Position numbers and translations under genes: made by a program. Source: Pedobacter sp. BS3 (GTDB lineage: Bacteria > Bacteroidota > Bacteroidia > Sphingobacteriales > Sphingobacteriaceae). Taken from it: 64,000 nucleotides of DNA. Positions 27,131 to 35,950 of the stretch are shown piece after piece; position 1 is the first letter of the stretch; every line of letters starts with the position of its first letter. The stretch lies in NCBI RefSeq assembly GCF_008274585.1, contig NZ_VTRT01000002.1, positions 644,937 through 708,936 of the forward strand, read 5' to 3'. The notes below the pieces were generated by a model that saw only the letters and a program-made list of their open reading frames with translations, did no database searches and was not told the origin of the DNA.

Positions 27131-29716
27131 TTATTTATCCAGTTCGTCCAAAAACTGTTCCAATGCGTATTCATCAGGAATAAGTACATCACGGGCTTTA
27201 CTACCCTCAAACGGGCCAACTACTCCTGCGGCTTCCAGTTGATCTATGATCCGGCCGGCACGGTTGTAACCCAGCTTCAGCTTACGCTGGATCAACGAGG
27301 TTGAGCCCTGCTGGTGCATAACGATCAGGCGGGCCGCATCTTCAAATAATGGATCGCGGTCTGCCGGATCAAAATCCTTAATGCTACCTCCTTCTCCGTC
27401 TTCATCCACATATTCAGGCAACAGGTATGCATCAGCGTATCCCCGCTGACTACCAATGTATTCCGAAATACGATCAACCTCTGGTGTATCCACAAAGGCG
27501 CATTGCAGGCGAATCAGATCACTTCCGGTAGCAAGCAGCATATCTCCGCGACCGATCAGCTGGTCTGCCCCGCCGCTGTCCAGGATTGTCCGGGAATCTA
27601 TCTTAGACAACACCCTGAACGCCAACCGGGCCGGGAAGTTAGCCTTAATAGTACCCGTAATAATATTTACCGAAGGACGCTGCGTAGCCAGCACCAGGTG
27701 GATGCCAATGGCCCGTGCCAGTTGCGCCAGACGGGCAATAGGCGATTCTACTTCCTTCCCTGCTGTCATCATCAGATCGGCAAATTCATCAATTATCAGC
27801 ACAATAAACGGCAAGAAGCGGTGTCCGTTATTCGGGTTCAGCTTTCGCTTGATGAATTTAGCGTTATACTCTTTCAGGTTACGCACCTGCGCATCCTTAA
27901 GCAGATCGTACCGCTGATCCATCTCAATGCACAGCGAATTAAGCGTATGGATAACCTTTTTGGTATCGGTTATAATAGCATCCGCTTCGCCGGGCAGCTT
28001 CGCCAGGAAATGCCGCTCGATCTTGTTAAACAGCGTAAGCTCAACCTTTTTCGGGTCAACCAGTACAAATTTCAGCTGCGCCGGGTGCAGCTTGTACAGC
28101 AGCGATACCAGAATAGAATTGATACCCACCGATTTACCCTGCCCGGTTGCCCCCGCCACAAGCAGGTGCGGCATTTTAGCCAGATCAGCAATGTACACTT
28201 CGTTCGAAATGGTTCTACCCAATGCAATCGGCAGATCCATGGTGGTATTCTGGAATTTTTCTGTTGCCAGCACCGTACGCATGGCCACCATTTCGGGATG
28301 CTTGTTGGGCACTTCTATACCAATGGTACCTTTTCCGGGCATAGGCGCAATAATGCGGATGCCTAAGGCAGCCAGGCTAAGGGCAATATCGTCTTCCAGG
28401 TTTTTTATTTTGGAGATACGCACACCCGGCGCCGGGATGATCTCATACAAGGTTACGGTTGGCCCAATGGTTGCCTTGATCTTGTCAATCTCGATATTGT
28501 AGTTATTCAGCGTTTCTACAATTTTGTTTTTATTGGCTTCAAGCTCCTCCGCATCGACGGTAATTTTTTTGGCGCCATAGTTTTCCAGCAGATCCAGGGG
28601 CGGCATTTTATAGTCTGACAGATCCAGCTTCGGATCGTATTCGCCGAACTGCTCTACCAGGGTTTCGGCAGTTTTTTCCTCCTCGTTCTTTTCAACCGTT
28701 AATTGAGGTTCGGCCTTTTCTTCAATCTCATCCTCAACGGGATGCTCTATTTCCAATACCTGCGGAACTCCTACCGGTTCGGCAGGTTTGATCACATTTT
28801 CGGCTATAGTTTCTGTTTCCAGCAAAACGCTCCGGGATGGCAATACAGACTCAACCTCGTCATTTGCTAACGACACCGGCGGAGCAATACGCTCCTGCTG
28901 TAGCTGGTTTGCTGCATCGCGGGTTACGCCCCGGTTGGGTAAAGGAAACTCAACAGGCTCTGAGCGATGCTCTGCTTCCATCTCCATATTTTCAGGCTCC
29001 TCTGGCAAATCCGGCAAAGCGATTTTCTTTTTCCTTTCAGGAAGCTTAAAATCAATGTTATAGGCAATGATCAGCGCCGTTAATCCGGCAAACACAATTA
29101 ATCCGGCAACACCGGCATTACCTATCTGCGCCTGTAGCAGCTCGTTATTCCAGTAACCGAACTCCCCTTCCAGGTAATGCGGATATCCGCTAAAAAACGA
29201 ATGAAAATAAGCCAGGGAAACAGAAATATAAATAAGCAGGAAGAACGAATAGCCCAGGGTCTTCACGGTTGAAAATAGCCGCACCTTAAACAGCATGCGG
29301 TAACCGATAATGAAGAATACGCCTACAAATATAAAGGAGGCAATGCCAAACCACTCAAAAATGAACTGATGCGACAACAGGGCCCCGAATTTGCCAAGCC
29401 AGTTTTGCACTACCGGATTCTTAATACCTTTGTCAAGCAGCTCTTCGCGGGTTTTAAACAAGTTGCTCCAGCCGCCGTTGCTATCCAGCACATAACTCTG
29501 GTCATCCTGCCAGGTAAACAGGTACGAGGTAAAAGCCACCAAAAAATACAAGGAAACAATAAGGAAAAACAAACCGATTACCTTGACCAGACGGCCGTCG
29601 TTAAAATTAAACCGGGGCATAATTTCCGCTTTTTCCTTCTCCCGCTCCCTGGTTTTCCTAACCTGAGGCTCCTCGCGAAAAGAGTTTGATCTGAATTTAT
29701 TTTCTCTTACAGGCAT
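27131..29716 (-). CDS. ftsK: DNA translocase FtsK
   Basis: Cell-division DNA translocase of 861 residues. Four N-terminal membrane helices (about 45-235) are followed by a short acidic linker (about 240-400) and the RecA-like motor. Walker A is AGATGQGKSVG with K528; Walker B is VLIIDEFADLM (about 645). The C-terminal winged-helix gamma domain (about 795-855) reads SLIQRKLKLGYNRAGRIID. The protein pumps chromosome ends through the septum and activates XerCD at dif. Start set at ATG 29716 (MPVRENKF); an upstream TTG at 29743 is less likely. Confidence 0.96.
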   Translation of the reverse strand: MPVRENKFRSNSFREEPQVRKTREREKEKAEIMPRFNFNDGRLVKVIGLFFLIVSLYFLVAFTSYLFTWQDDQSYVLDSNGGWSNLFKTREELLDKGIKNPVVQNWLGKFGALLSHQFIFEWFGIASFIFVGVFFIIGYRMLFKVRLFSTVKTLGYSFFLLIYISVSLAYFHSFFSGYPHYLEGEFGYWNNELLQAQIGNAGVAGLIVFAGLTALIIAYNIDFKLPERKKKIALPDLPEEPENMEMEAEHRSEPVEFPLPNRGVTRDAANQLQQERIAPPVSLANDEVESVLPSRSVLLETETIAENVIKPAEPVGVPQVLEIEHPVEDEIEEKAEPQLTVEKNEEEKTAETLVEQFGEYDPKLDLSDYKMPPLDLLENYGAKKITVDAEELEANKNKIVETLNNYNIEIDKIKATIGPTVTLYEIIPAPGVRISKIKNLEDDIALSLAALGIRIIAPMPGKGTIGIEVPNKHPEMVAMRTVLATEKFQNTTMDLPIALGRTISNEVYIADLAKMPHLLVAGATGQGKSVGINSILVSLLYKLHPAQLKFVLVDPKKVELTLFNKIERHFLAKLPGEADAIITDTKKVIHTLNSLCIEMDQRYDLLKDAQVRNLKEYNAKFIKRKLNPNNGHRFLPFIVLIIDEFADLMMTAGKEVESPIARLAQLARAIGIHLVLATQRPSVNIITGTIKANFPARLAFRVLSKIDSRTILDSGGADQLIGRGDMLLATGSDLIRLQCAFVDTPEVDRISEYIGSQRGYADAYLLPEYVDEDGEGGSIKDFDPADRDPLFEDAARLIVMHQQGSTSLIQRKLKLGYNRAGRIIDQLEAAGVVGPFEGSKARDVLIPDEYALEQFLDELDK

Positions 29717-29818
29717 CGTATAAACAACGGCTTTATCCCACAAATATAAACGTTGTGTGCAATTTGGAATGACACTATCACAAGTATTTTAGTAAATTTG
29801 AGAAGAATCTGTTTAAGA

Positions 29819-30293
29819 ATGACGGAAAAAAAGCTAAGATATAAACAATACTTAGAGAAATTTCCGAACTGCCCATCTGATAACTTTAAAGCAATTGAAA
29901 GAAGCATTCCGGTGGACTCATAGCCCCATGATACCAAACGACTTTAAGCCTATCAATCTTATAAATGAGCCTCCAGCAAGAATGTTGGAAGACACTGACA
30001 AAATATGTATGGGTTATGGTTTATCAATGTTTGACACGCTTAATAATTCTGTAAAAAAATATAGGAAATTATATAATAATTTAAGATCTTATCAAAAGGA
30101 GCAGTTTAAACAAGATAAAGGGAGCTATGTCACCTGCTTGAACTTATTGGCAACTGATGGCGTTGCCGATAGCCCAAATGAATCTAATTTCGGCCATTTT
30201 ACATTTCATGAATATTCAGAAACTAACTTAGAAAGTAAGGTATTAAAATTATTTAGTATTTTCAATGAAAATGGAGAATTTAATCTACAATAG
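29819..30293 (+). pseudogene. unknown accessory gene, frameshifted (or sequencing error)
   Basis: Two frames join into one 157-residue protein if one A is removed from the AAA at about 29898-29900. ATG 29819 gives MTEKKLRYKQYLEKFPNCPSD and on to NFKAIE, then the other frame continues EAFRWTHSPMIPNDF to the stop at 30293. The central part has ICMGYGLSMFDT and a Lys/Tyr-rich helix. I do not recognise the family. The region is clearly richer in A and T than its neighbours, suggesting horizontal origin. It overlaps the next gene by 29 bp. Either a real 1-bp insertion has inactivated it or the base is an assembly error. Confidence 0.55.
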
Positions 30294-30966
30294 CAACGAC
30301 AAATTACATACCCACAACTTAGTTAAAGTTGGTGATCTGTCATTTTATGAAGGTCCTCTTTTGAGTTTATTTGAGGAATTAAATACAGGTCATTTCTATC
30401 TTTTCGATTGGGTTGACCGTGACATGAAGTCAAATAGATGGATGATTTATAGAGTTGCGCCCAGACAATTATTAGAGTATATAAACGGTAACATATCACA
30501 CCTGGAACTTTTCAACAACAGGCCGAATAATAGTACGTATTTTACTGATATAGACCATCAAAACAAACCATTCTTTCAATATAATGCTTGTGCATTAAAA
30601 ATAATCCCCGACAACTACCTTCCGAACGATGAGAATTTTTTTGATCTATCAAACTGTGGTTCATTAGAGAAGATCAAATCAGTAATTATCACGTCTCTAT
30701 CAAGACAAAAATCAGAAAATGAATATTCTAAACTTTTCAAAATTCAAATACACAAACCACACTATGATCAAATAACCTGCTGTAATAGAATAGACCGAAG
30801 CACATGGATTACAAGAAAAATATACAGCAATCAAAGTGTGAATGTAAAAAATCAGAATAATTTAAGTTATTTGAATAATAATATAGAATATTCAGGGATC
30901 AGAACTTTAAGCAGTAAAAGATTGAAGATAAAAAAAGGAATAGAGTATGCAAATCAATATAGTTAA
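30265..30966 (+). CDS. unknown accessory protein (possibly DUF6575-like)
   Basis: Intact ORF of 233 residues (MKMENLIYNSND...). The N-terminal half has GPLLSLFEELNTGHFYLFDW and DRDMKSNRWMIYRV, which recalls small proteins of the DUF6575 type seen in defence or toxin-immunity neighbourhoods; this is a weak memory-based match. The C-terminal half is Asn/Lys-rich with little recognisable pattern. No signal peptide or membrane helix. It overlaps both neighbours (30265-30293 and 30947-30966), so the three genes form a compact translationally coupled unit. Confidence 0.55.
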   Translation: MKMENLIYNSNDKLHTHNLVKVGDLSFYEGPLLSLFEELNTGHFYLFDWVDRDMKSNRWMIYRVAPRQLLEYINGNISHLELFNNRPNNSTYFTDIDHQNKPFFQYNACALKIIPDNYLPNDENFFDLSNCGSLEKIKSVIITSLSRQKSENEYSKLFKIQIHKPHYDQITCCNRIDRSTWITRKIYSNQSVNVKNQNNLSYLNNNIEYSGIRTLSSKRLKIKKGIEYANQYS

Positions 30967-31398
30967 AGAATTTCTAAAAAGTCAGAACTGGCAGTTCACC
31001 CAAGTTGAAAAGAAAATATTTTTCTTTTTGGCATAGCGGGTACAAATGGTAGTTTTCAATGTTTTGCAGATCTAAATGAAGATGAGAGCCAATTTATATT
31101 CTCATCTATTTGTGGCGCTAATACACCGGCAGAAAAGAAAAGAAAAATGCTTGAACTTTTAAACGCTATTAACTACAAGCTGTTTTTCGGAAATTTTGAA
31201 ATGAATTGGGAAGACGGTGAAATCAGGTTCAGGACAAGTATCTCCTATAAGAATCTGAATATTAATATAAACTTTATTGAGGAGTTAATAATGACGAACA
31301 TTATAACAATGGACAAAAGTTTGCCATCTATCATGGAACGTATGTTCGGTGATATAAGTATAGAAAAAGCTATTGAGCATGCTACTAAAGAAGAATAA
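30947..31398 (+). pseudogene. YbjN-like protein gene, frameshifted (or sequencing error)
   Basis: ATG 30947 gives MQINIVKEFLKSQNWQFTQV and stops at 31037-31039. The frame that carries on reads GIAGTNGSFQCFADLNEDES and runs to 31398. Adding one base in the A/T run around 31012-31029 joins them into about 150 residues. The joined protein resembles the YbjN/T3SS-chaperone-like fold: N-terminal helix, edge strands, then MLELLNAINYKLFFGNFEMN and a late ISYKNLNININ strand. Regulatory or chaperone roles are usual for this fold; its role here is unknown. Third gene of the AT-rich cassette. Confidence 0.5.
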
Positions 31399-31525
31399 GC
31401 TCTCTGAAAATGAAAATAAGCAATAAAGGCAAAGAGATAAAAAATTTATTTACCCCATTAAACCTTTTATCCATACTTGCATCAAATAAGCAAGTTTATT
31501 AAAATTAGTTTAGTTTATTTTGGTT

Positions 31526-31559
31526 AAACTCCCATTCTCCCCGGATGGGAGTTTTTTAT
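31526..31559 (+). terminator. rho-independent terminator of the AT-rich cassette
   Basis: AAACTCCCAT (31526-31535) and ATGGGAGTTT (31545-31554) form a perfect 10-bp stem with a 9-nt loop, followed by TTTTATT. It lies 128 bp after the YbjN-like stop and 47 bp before the ankyrin gene start. Confidence 0.87.
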
Positions 31560-31605
31560 TATGCACATTTATTGTACTTTCACGTTGTATTTTTTTAACT
31601 CAAAA

Positions 31606-32256
31606 ATGGACAGCGATTTATTGGAAGAATATATACAAAACGGCGATACCGTTGCAGTATCAGACCTTCTGAACAAAAACCCGGAACTGGCTACATGCAA
31701 AACCAGCCTGAATGTTTCTCCGCTGATGCTGGCTTGCTACTACAAAAAACCGGCAATTATTAAGCTCATACTCGATTATGTTAAAGATCCCGACCTCTAC
31801 GAAGCCTGCGCCTCGGGAAAATTCGACGTGGTAGCCAACGTAATTTACCAGCAGCCTGAGCTTATTAATACGCATTCTGCCGATGGTTTTACTCCGCTGG
31901 GGCTTGCCGCTTATTTTGAGCATGAGGAGATTGCCCGATACCTGCTGCTAAAAGGCGCCGAAGTTAACCTTCCTTCAGATAATGGCTTTAACGTTTTCCC
32001 GATCCATTCTGCCGTTGCGGCCAATAATGCCGACATTACCAAAATACTGATAGAAGCCGGTGCAGAAGTAAATGTGATGCAGAAATCGGGCATTACACCG
32101 CTCCACTCGGCGGCTGCAAATGGCAATATTGATATCCTGGTATTGCTGCTGGAAGCCGGCGCACAGGTAAATACCCGCATGGAAGGCGGAAAAACACCCG
32201 CAGATATGGCCGCAGAAAAAGGGTTCAACGATATTGCACAAATTCTGGCCGATTGA
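31606..32256 (+). CDS. ankyrin-repeat protein
   Basis: Cytoplasmic protein of 216 residues made almost wholly of ankyrin repeats. Clear repeats include DGFTPLGLAAYFEHEEIARYL near residues 91-111 and SGITPLHSAAANGNIDILVL near residues 160-180, each followed by LLLKGAEVN or LLEAGAQVN. The N-terminal two repeats are degenerate. Ankyrin stacks bind other proteins; the partner is unknown. Start chosen at ATG 31606 (MDSDLLEEY); the frame extends back to 31561 but the extra 15 residues overlap the terminator tail. Confidence 0.88.
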   Translation: MDSDLLEEYIQNGDTVAVSDLLNKNPELATCKTSLNVSPLMLACYYKKPAIIKLILDYVKDPDLYEACASGKFDVVANVIYQQPELINTHSADGFTPLGLAAYFEHEEIARYLLLKGAEVNLPSDNGFNVFPIHSAVAANNADITKILIEAGAEVNVMQKSGITPLHSAAANGNIDILVLLLEAGAQVNTRMEGGKTPADMAAEKGFNDIAQILAD

Positions 32257-32611
32257 GGCCTCTCTCCAGCCCCTCATCTGGTATTGAATAGTGCGCATTG
32301 AGTATAGCGAGAGGTCTGTGCTGTTTGTCCTGTTTCTTGTTTCTGCATTCTTGCTTAGCCCACCCTGACCCTCCCAACCGCGTGCCGCCTTAGCTTTAGC
32401 GCAAGAGAGGGAGTAATTTTTCGGACTTTCCCGACTTTCGGACAATAAACGATGAACCATCAGCGCCAGACTACGGCCTCTCCTCCAGCCCCTCTCCGAA
32501 GGAAAGAGGAGACGGGCAGTGCACCTGTCTTGTTTCTTGCATCTATGTTCATAACTATCTTCCGGACTTTCGGACTATCAACTATGAACCATACGCCATT
32601 AGGCTGTAAGG
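32257..32611. other. 355-bp spacer with heptad-like repeats
   Basis: No gene supported. Pyrimidine-rich stretches recur (for example CTGTTTCTTG at about 32331 and GTCTTGTTTCTTG at about 32527), and two degenerate copies of GGACTTTCGGAC followed by AACTATGAACCAT or AACGATGAACCAT lie at about 32421-32461 and 32561-32592. On the minus strand these read as GT-led heptads. Convergent genes on either side share it. Confidence 0.6.
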
Positions 32612-33064
32612 CTATTTCCCCCTGAATTTATCCAGCAAAAAATTAAGCCGGGTGGCATCTTCAATGGTCAGGTTATTGCCAATAATGTCAGTTCCGGTCA
32701 TCTCCTCGTCGAGGGTTTCCAGTATTTTCAGTCCCTTTTCGGTGATGATAATATCAACAGCCCGCCTGTCGAATTTATTAGTGCACCGCGTTACCAGGTC
32801 TTTCTGAATCATGCGGTCAACAATACGTGATGCATCCGACATTTTATCCAGCATACGCTCTTTCAGTAGATTGATAGTTGCCGGTTTGGGATATTGTCCG
32901 CGTAAAATACGTAAAATGTTAAATTGCTGTAAGGTAACGTGGTATTTAGCAAGGCGCTTTTTCAACTGCTGTGTAATCCAGTTATTGGTGTACAGCACAT
33001 TGACAATAGCTTTATGATACTGATTTTTAAACTTATCGGTAATAATTTCCTTCTCAAGTTCCAT
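32612..33064 (-). CDS. MarR-family transcriptional regulator
   Basis: DNA-binding regulator of 150 residues with the MarR winged-helix fold. Helices before the wing read LQQFNILRILRGQYPKPATINLL (in two parts), the recognition helix region is MSDASRIVDRMIQKDLV, and the wing is RCTNKFDRRAVDIIITEKG (about 92-110), with the family's D-x-R. It forms dimers that usually repress nearby transport or stress genes. No transporter is adjacent; the DUF5522 mini-gene lies 28 bp upstream on the same strand. Target unknown. Confidence 0.9.
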   Translation of the reverse strand: MELEKEIITDKFKNQYHKAIVNVLYTNNWITQQLKKRLAKYHVTLQQFNILRILRGQYPKPATINLLKERMLDKMSDASRIVDRMIQKDLVTRCTNKFDRRAVDIIITEKGLKILETLDEEMTGTDIIGNNLTIEDATRLNFLLDKFRGK

Positions 33065-33092
33065 AATACATCATTAAACAAACTATTCGGGC

Positions 33093-33251
33093 TTATTTGT
33101 TTTTATTGCATCTCTTTTTATCTTCTTTAACTTTCCATGGGCAATGCCTGCAATTATTTTTACAGCAATAACCACGCTTCAGGTGATAGGCAGAGGTAAA
33201 TACGAAATTACCATTTTTATCCACATAATAATCATCGCCTTCAATTAGCAT
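33093..33251 (-). CDS. DUF5522-type cysteine-rich mini-protein
   Basis: ORF of 52 residues from ATG 33251 to TAA 33093, too short for common ORF cut-offs. It reads MLIEGDDYYVDKNGNFVFTS, then AYHLKRGYCCKNNCRHCPW and a Lys-rich tail. The YHLKRGYCC-x2-NCRHCPW pattern is characteristic of DUF5522, a family of small proteins in Bacteroidota whose four clustered cysteines suggest metal binding. Function unknown. It may share a transcript with the MarR gene downstream. Confidence 0.8.
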   Translation of the reverse strand: MLIEGDDYYVDKNGNFVFTSAYHLKRGYCCKNNCRHCPWKVKEDKKRCNKNK

Positions 33252-33262
33252 CCGCTGGTTAA

Positions 33263-33290
33263 GTTAAATGTCAAAAGTTAAAAGTAAAAA
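33263..33290 (+). repeat. heptad repeat (GTCAAAA GTTAAAA GTAAAAA)
   Basis: Three tandem 7-bp units of the GTNAAAA family in the spacer upstream of the DUF5522 gene. Non-coding. Confidence 0.7.
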
Positions 33291-33336
33291 ATCTCCCCAG
33301 CGTTTTTGGATATTTAGATAAGACATTGTTGTGCCA

Positions 33337-34275
33337 CTACAGGATTTTTATGGTTAAACGCGAATTAAAATGTTGCTGTAAAAATCTTCCGTCGCCGTGT
33401 AAGGTCCATACTTCCTTCGGCGAAACCTCGGTTATAGCCTTCAAAATATCGTTCCAGTCGGCATGGTCAGACAGGTAAAGCGCCATATCATTCTGTTTTT
33501 GCAGGTGTTCCCATCCCGACGCAAATATCCGCATAACGCTTTTTGCCTTAAAATAACTGTTAAAGGTTACGGGCGGTACAAGGTAAACATAACCACGCCC
33601 CGGTTCTTTCATCAGCTTGCGGTTATAGGGTTGGTACTGTCCGGGGGGATAGCCCAGTGATTCATAAAGCTTATGAAGTGGTAATATACTGTGATGCACC
33701 AGCACTTGCCGTTGCGGACAATGGGTATTGAGCAGGCTAACCAGTCGCTGGCTTTTCCCCAGGGAATAAGCGCCCAATAAGATGTTATGGCTGTGCTGAT
33801 TTAATTTCTGCATTTCCTGCGCAACGTCCGGATGACTGGTTTGCGGATCGGCAAAGGTTGTTTCGGTAATCAGCACGTCGGCTGGTTCAAACGCTGCTGG
33901 TTCGCAGGTATCGTCTGGCTGAAGCTTGAAATCGCCGGTATATAAATAACGGATGCCGTTATGTTGCAGCATAATTTGTGCTGACCCCAGTATATGTCCC
34001 GCGGGTAAAAAATAAATGATTACGCCATTGATGGTAAACTGTTCCCGGTATGATTTTATATGAAATGTGGATGCCGCATTTTTTTTATAGCGGTGTTCCA
34101 TAAATGCCGCTGTTGGGCGGGTGCACCAAACCTGCTGATTGCCGCTTACCGCATGGTCGGCATGAGCATGCGAAATGACCGCACGTTGCACCGGTTGCTG
34201 TGGGTCGAGATAAAAATCGCCGGCACGGCAGTACAGGCCATTGGTGTTAAAAACTAAGAAATCCGGAGCAATCAT
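33337..34275 (-). CDS. MBL-fold exonuclease-like protein
   Basis: Protein of 312 residues related to the RNA-processing/DNA-exonuclease branch of MBL proteins (ligase-associated exonuclease, mRNA 3'-end processing factor-like). It opens APDFLVFNTNGLYC, carries the metal motif SHAHADHAV near residue 35, a second His in PAGHILGSAQI and an Asp in YLYTGDFKL; a late LSDHADW and TLHGDG supply further ligands. It overlaps the coaE stop by 4 bp (ATGA), so it follows coaE in one operon. Substrate not determined; DNA or RNA processing is the family expectation. Confidence 0.82.
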   Translation of the reverse strand: MIAPDFLVFNTNGLYCRAGDFYLDPQQPVQRAVISHAHADHAVSGNQQVWCTRPTAAFMEHRYKKNAASTFHIKSYREQFTINGVIIYFLPAGHILGSAQIMLQHNGIRYLYTGDFKLQPDDTCEPAAFEPADVLITETTFADPQTSHPDVAQEMQKLNQHSHNILLGAYSLGKSQRLVSLLNTHCPQRQVLVHHSILPLHKLYESLGYPPGQYQPYNRKLMKEPGRGYVYLVPPVTFNSYFKAKSVMRIFASGWEHLQKQNDMALYLSDHADWNDILKAITEVSPKEVWTLHGDGRFLQQHFNSRLTIKIL

Positions 34276-34865
34276 TGGGCCGCAAGCGTTAAAAAGGTCT
34301 GGTGCAGCTTTAATACCTGTGGAATCAGCAGTTCGGTTTCATTATTCTGTATTACGTAATCGGCCAGCTTTTCTTTCCCGGCATCGCTTAATTGCTTATT
34401 CATGCGCTGTTCCACTTCCTGCTGTGTAATGCCATCCCGTTGCATGACGCGGCTTATTCTGAGTGATAACGGCGCCTTTACCAGGATGGTTTTATCAGAC
34501 ATTTTGTATGAGCCGCTTTCGAATAACAGGGCTGCTTCTTTCAACACATACGGAGCTTGTTTTTGTTGCAGTACCCAGGTATCAAATGCCCTGAAAACCG
34601 CCGGATGAACCAGTGCATTCAGCTTTAACAGTTGCTGCTCATCATTGAAAACGATGTTCGCCAGGTATTTGCGGTTTAGTTGTCCGTTTGTATAAGCAGC
34701 CTCACCAAAAGTAGTTTTAATGGCGTCAACCAATATACTGTCTGTTTGCATTACCGTTTTTGCGGCAGTATCGGCATAAAATACTGGAATACCCAGCAAT
34801 TCAAATAGTTTACTTACTGTGCTTTTTCCGCTGCCTATGCCGCCCGTTATGCCAATCTTTAACAT
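34272..34865 (-). CDS. coaE: dephospho-CoA kinase
   Basis: Final enzyme of coenzyme A synthesis, phosphorylating the 3'-hydroxyl of dephospho-CoA. At 197 residues it has normal length. The P-loop is ITGGIGSGKST (residues 5-15), followed by LGIPVFYADTAAK with the substrate-binding Asp, LVHPAVF (about 85), and the lid region near residues 130-150 (RVMQRDGITQQEVEQRM). It shares one base with the upstream YbbR gene and four with the downstream MBL gene, so all three are coupled. Confidence 0.95.
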   Translation of the reverse strand: MLKIGITGGIGSGKSTVSKLFELLGIPVFYADTAAKTVMQTDSILVDAIKTTFGEAAYTNGQLNRKYLANIVFNDEQQLLKLNALVHPAVFRAFDTWVLQQKQAPYVLKEAALLFESGSYKMSDKTILVKAPLSLRISRVMQRDGITQQEVEQRMNKQLSDAGKEKLADYVIQNNETELLIPQVLKLHQTFLTLAAQ

Positions 34866-35809
34866 TAATGCTCAATAATAAAATCTACGGTTTGCGGCTC
34901 GGCGCTGATCAGCTTTGAATACGATGGAATGGTGACCAACCGTACCGGTAATGTGCGATAACCTTTTTGCTGCCAGTCGTTCATATCTACAACTGCATCG
35001 AATGATTCGCCGGTAATTTTGCTGTAATTACTAAGCGCTGTCAGCAATACGACTTTTATCTTATTCGGGATAATTTTAATATCATAATTTTTACCATTGA
35101 TAATGCGTACCGGTACATCAATAACCTTTTCGGTAAACTGGTCAATAGGTATTCTGGCGTCAACCAGGTTCGGATAGATGTCAATATTCGCTTTATCACT
35201 GGGTTTTAGAAACACTTTTGCCGTAATATCGGCACTGACATTTTTTGCTTTAATGCTATCTGTTGGCCAGTAATCCATTTTCTTGAGTTCATCAAACGGG
35301 CCGGTAACTACAACATATCCCGGCTCGGTTACCGGTTTGGCCGAAACGCCGTACTGTTTCTTAAATTTTAGCTCATATACCAGCTTAACGGGCACTTTCT
35401 TTACGCTACGTGTAGAAAAATCAAAATACAACGTATCCGGATTGACAGAAACAACCCGCTGGTTACTTTCCAATTGAGCGTTAATCTCGTTCAATTGCTC
35501 GGTAAAGGTGACATAGCTGCGTTTGGCCAGGTTTTTCAGGCTGACGTCAATAGTATGCGGATTGACACGCAGGCGTGCAAACAGCAACTGCCAGCCGGTT
35601 CCCTGTATTTCGAGGCTTACCGTATCTGATTGCAGCGAATGAAATGCCCTGTTTTGGGGCGGATTGGTAAAATGCACCTTAGTGTCAACACGATAAACGT
35701 ATTTTCCCGACAACGCAAAAAACAGCCATGCCGTAATGGCAATCAGCAGGCACACTAAAAAAAGTGTGAGCTTACGTTGTTGCGATTTTTTCAGGTTAAA
35801 CAAGGGCAT
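34865..35809 (-). CDS. YbbR/CdaR-like membrane-anchored protein
   Basis: Protein of 314 residues with one N-terminal membrane helix (about 13-33, TLFLVCLLIAITAWLFFAL) and an extracytoplasmic part built of YbbR-type beta-rich repeats (for example VKLVYELKFKKQYGVSAKPV and IDVPVRIINGKNYDIKIIP). In Firmicutes YbbR (CdaR) tunes a diadenylate cyclase; in Bacteroidota the gene often sits beside coaE, as here. Its exact role in this organism is unknown. Confidence 0.85.
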   Translation of the reverse strand: MPLFNLKKSQQRKLTLFLVCLLIAITAWLFFALSGKYVYRVDTKVHFTNPPQNRAFHSLQSDTVSLEIQGTGWQLLFARLRVNPHTIDVSLKNLAKRSYVTFTEQLNEINAQLESNQRVVSVNPDTLYFDFSTRSVKKVPVKLVYELKFKKQYGVSAKPVTEPGYVVVTGPFDELKKMDYWPTDSIKAKNVSADITAKVFLKPSDKANIDIYPNLVDARIPIDQFTEKVIDVPVRIINGKNYDIKIIPNKIKVVLLTALSNYSKITGESFDAVVDMNDWQQKGYRTLPVRLVTIPSYSKLISAEPQTVDFIIEH

Positions 35810-35832
35810 TTATTCGTTGTTGGGCCCCCCCA

Positions 35833-35850
35833 ACCCTCCCTTAGGGAGGG
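35833..35850. repeat. CCCTCCC/GGGAGGG intergenic hairpin
   Basis: CCCTCCC TTAG GGAGGG hairpin in the spacer between thyA and the YbbR gene, followed by pyrimidine-rich heptad-like sequence (35860-35946). The same style of C-rich hairpin appears at 7049-7082, 40844-40864, 48425-48447 and 48893-48917. Confidence 0.6.
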
Positions 35851-35950
35851 GGTAAGACTGTGCTATTTATCTTGTTTCTTGTCTCTATATTCTTGCTTCT
35901 AATATAGTCATAAACCTTCTGCCTTCTACCTTTAAGCTTTCCACCTAAGA

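Noticed and set aside
27503..28502. Frames of 287 and 191 residues antisense to ftsK
   Set aside because: Shadows of the motor domain codons of ftsK; no independent start context or domain.
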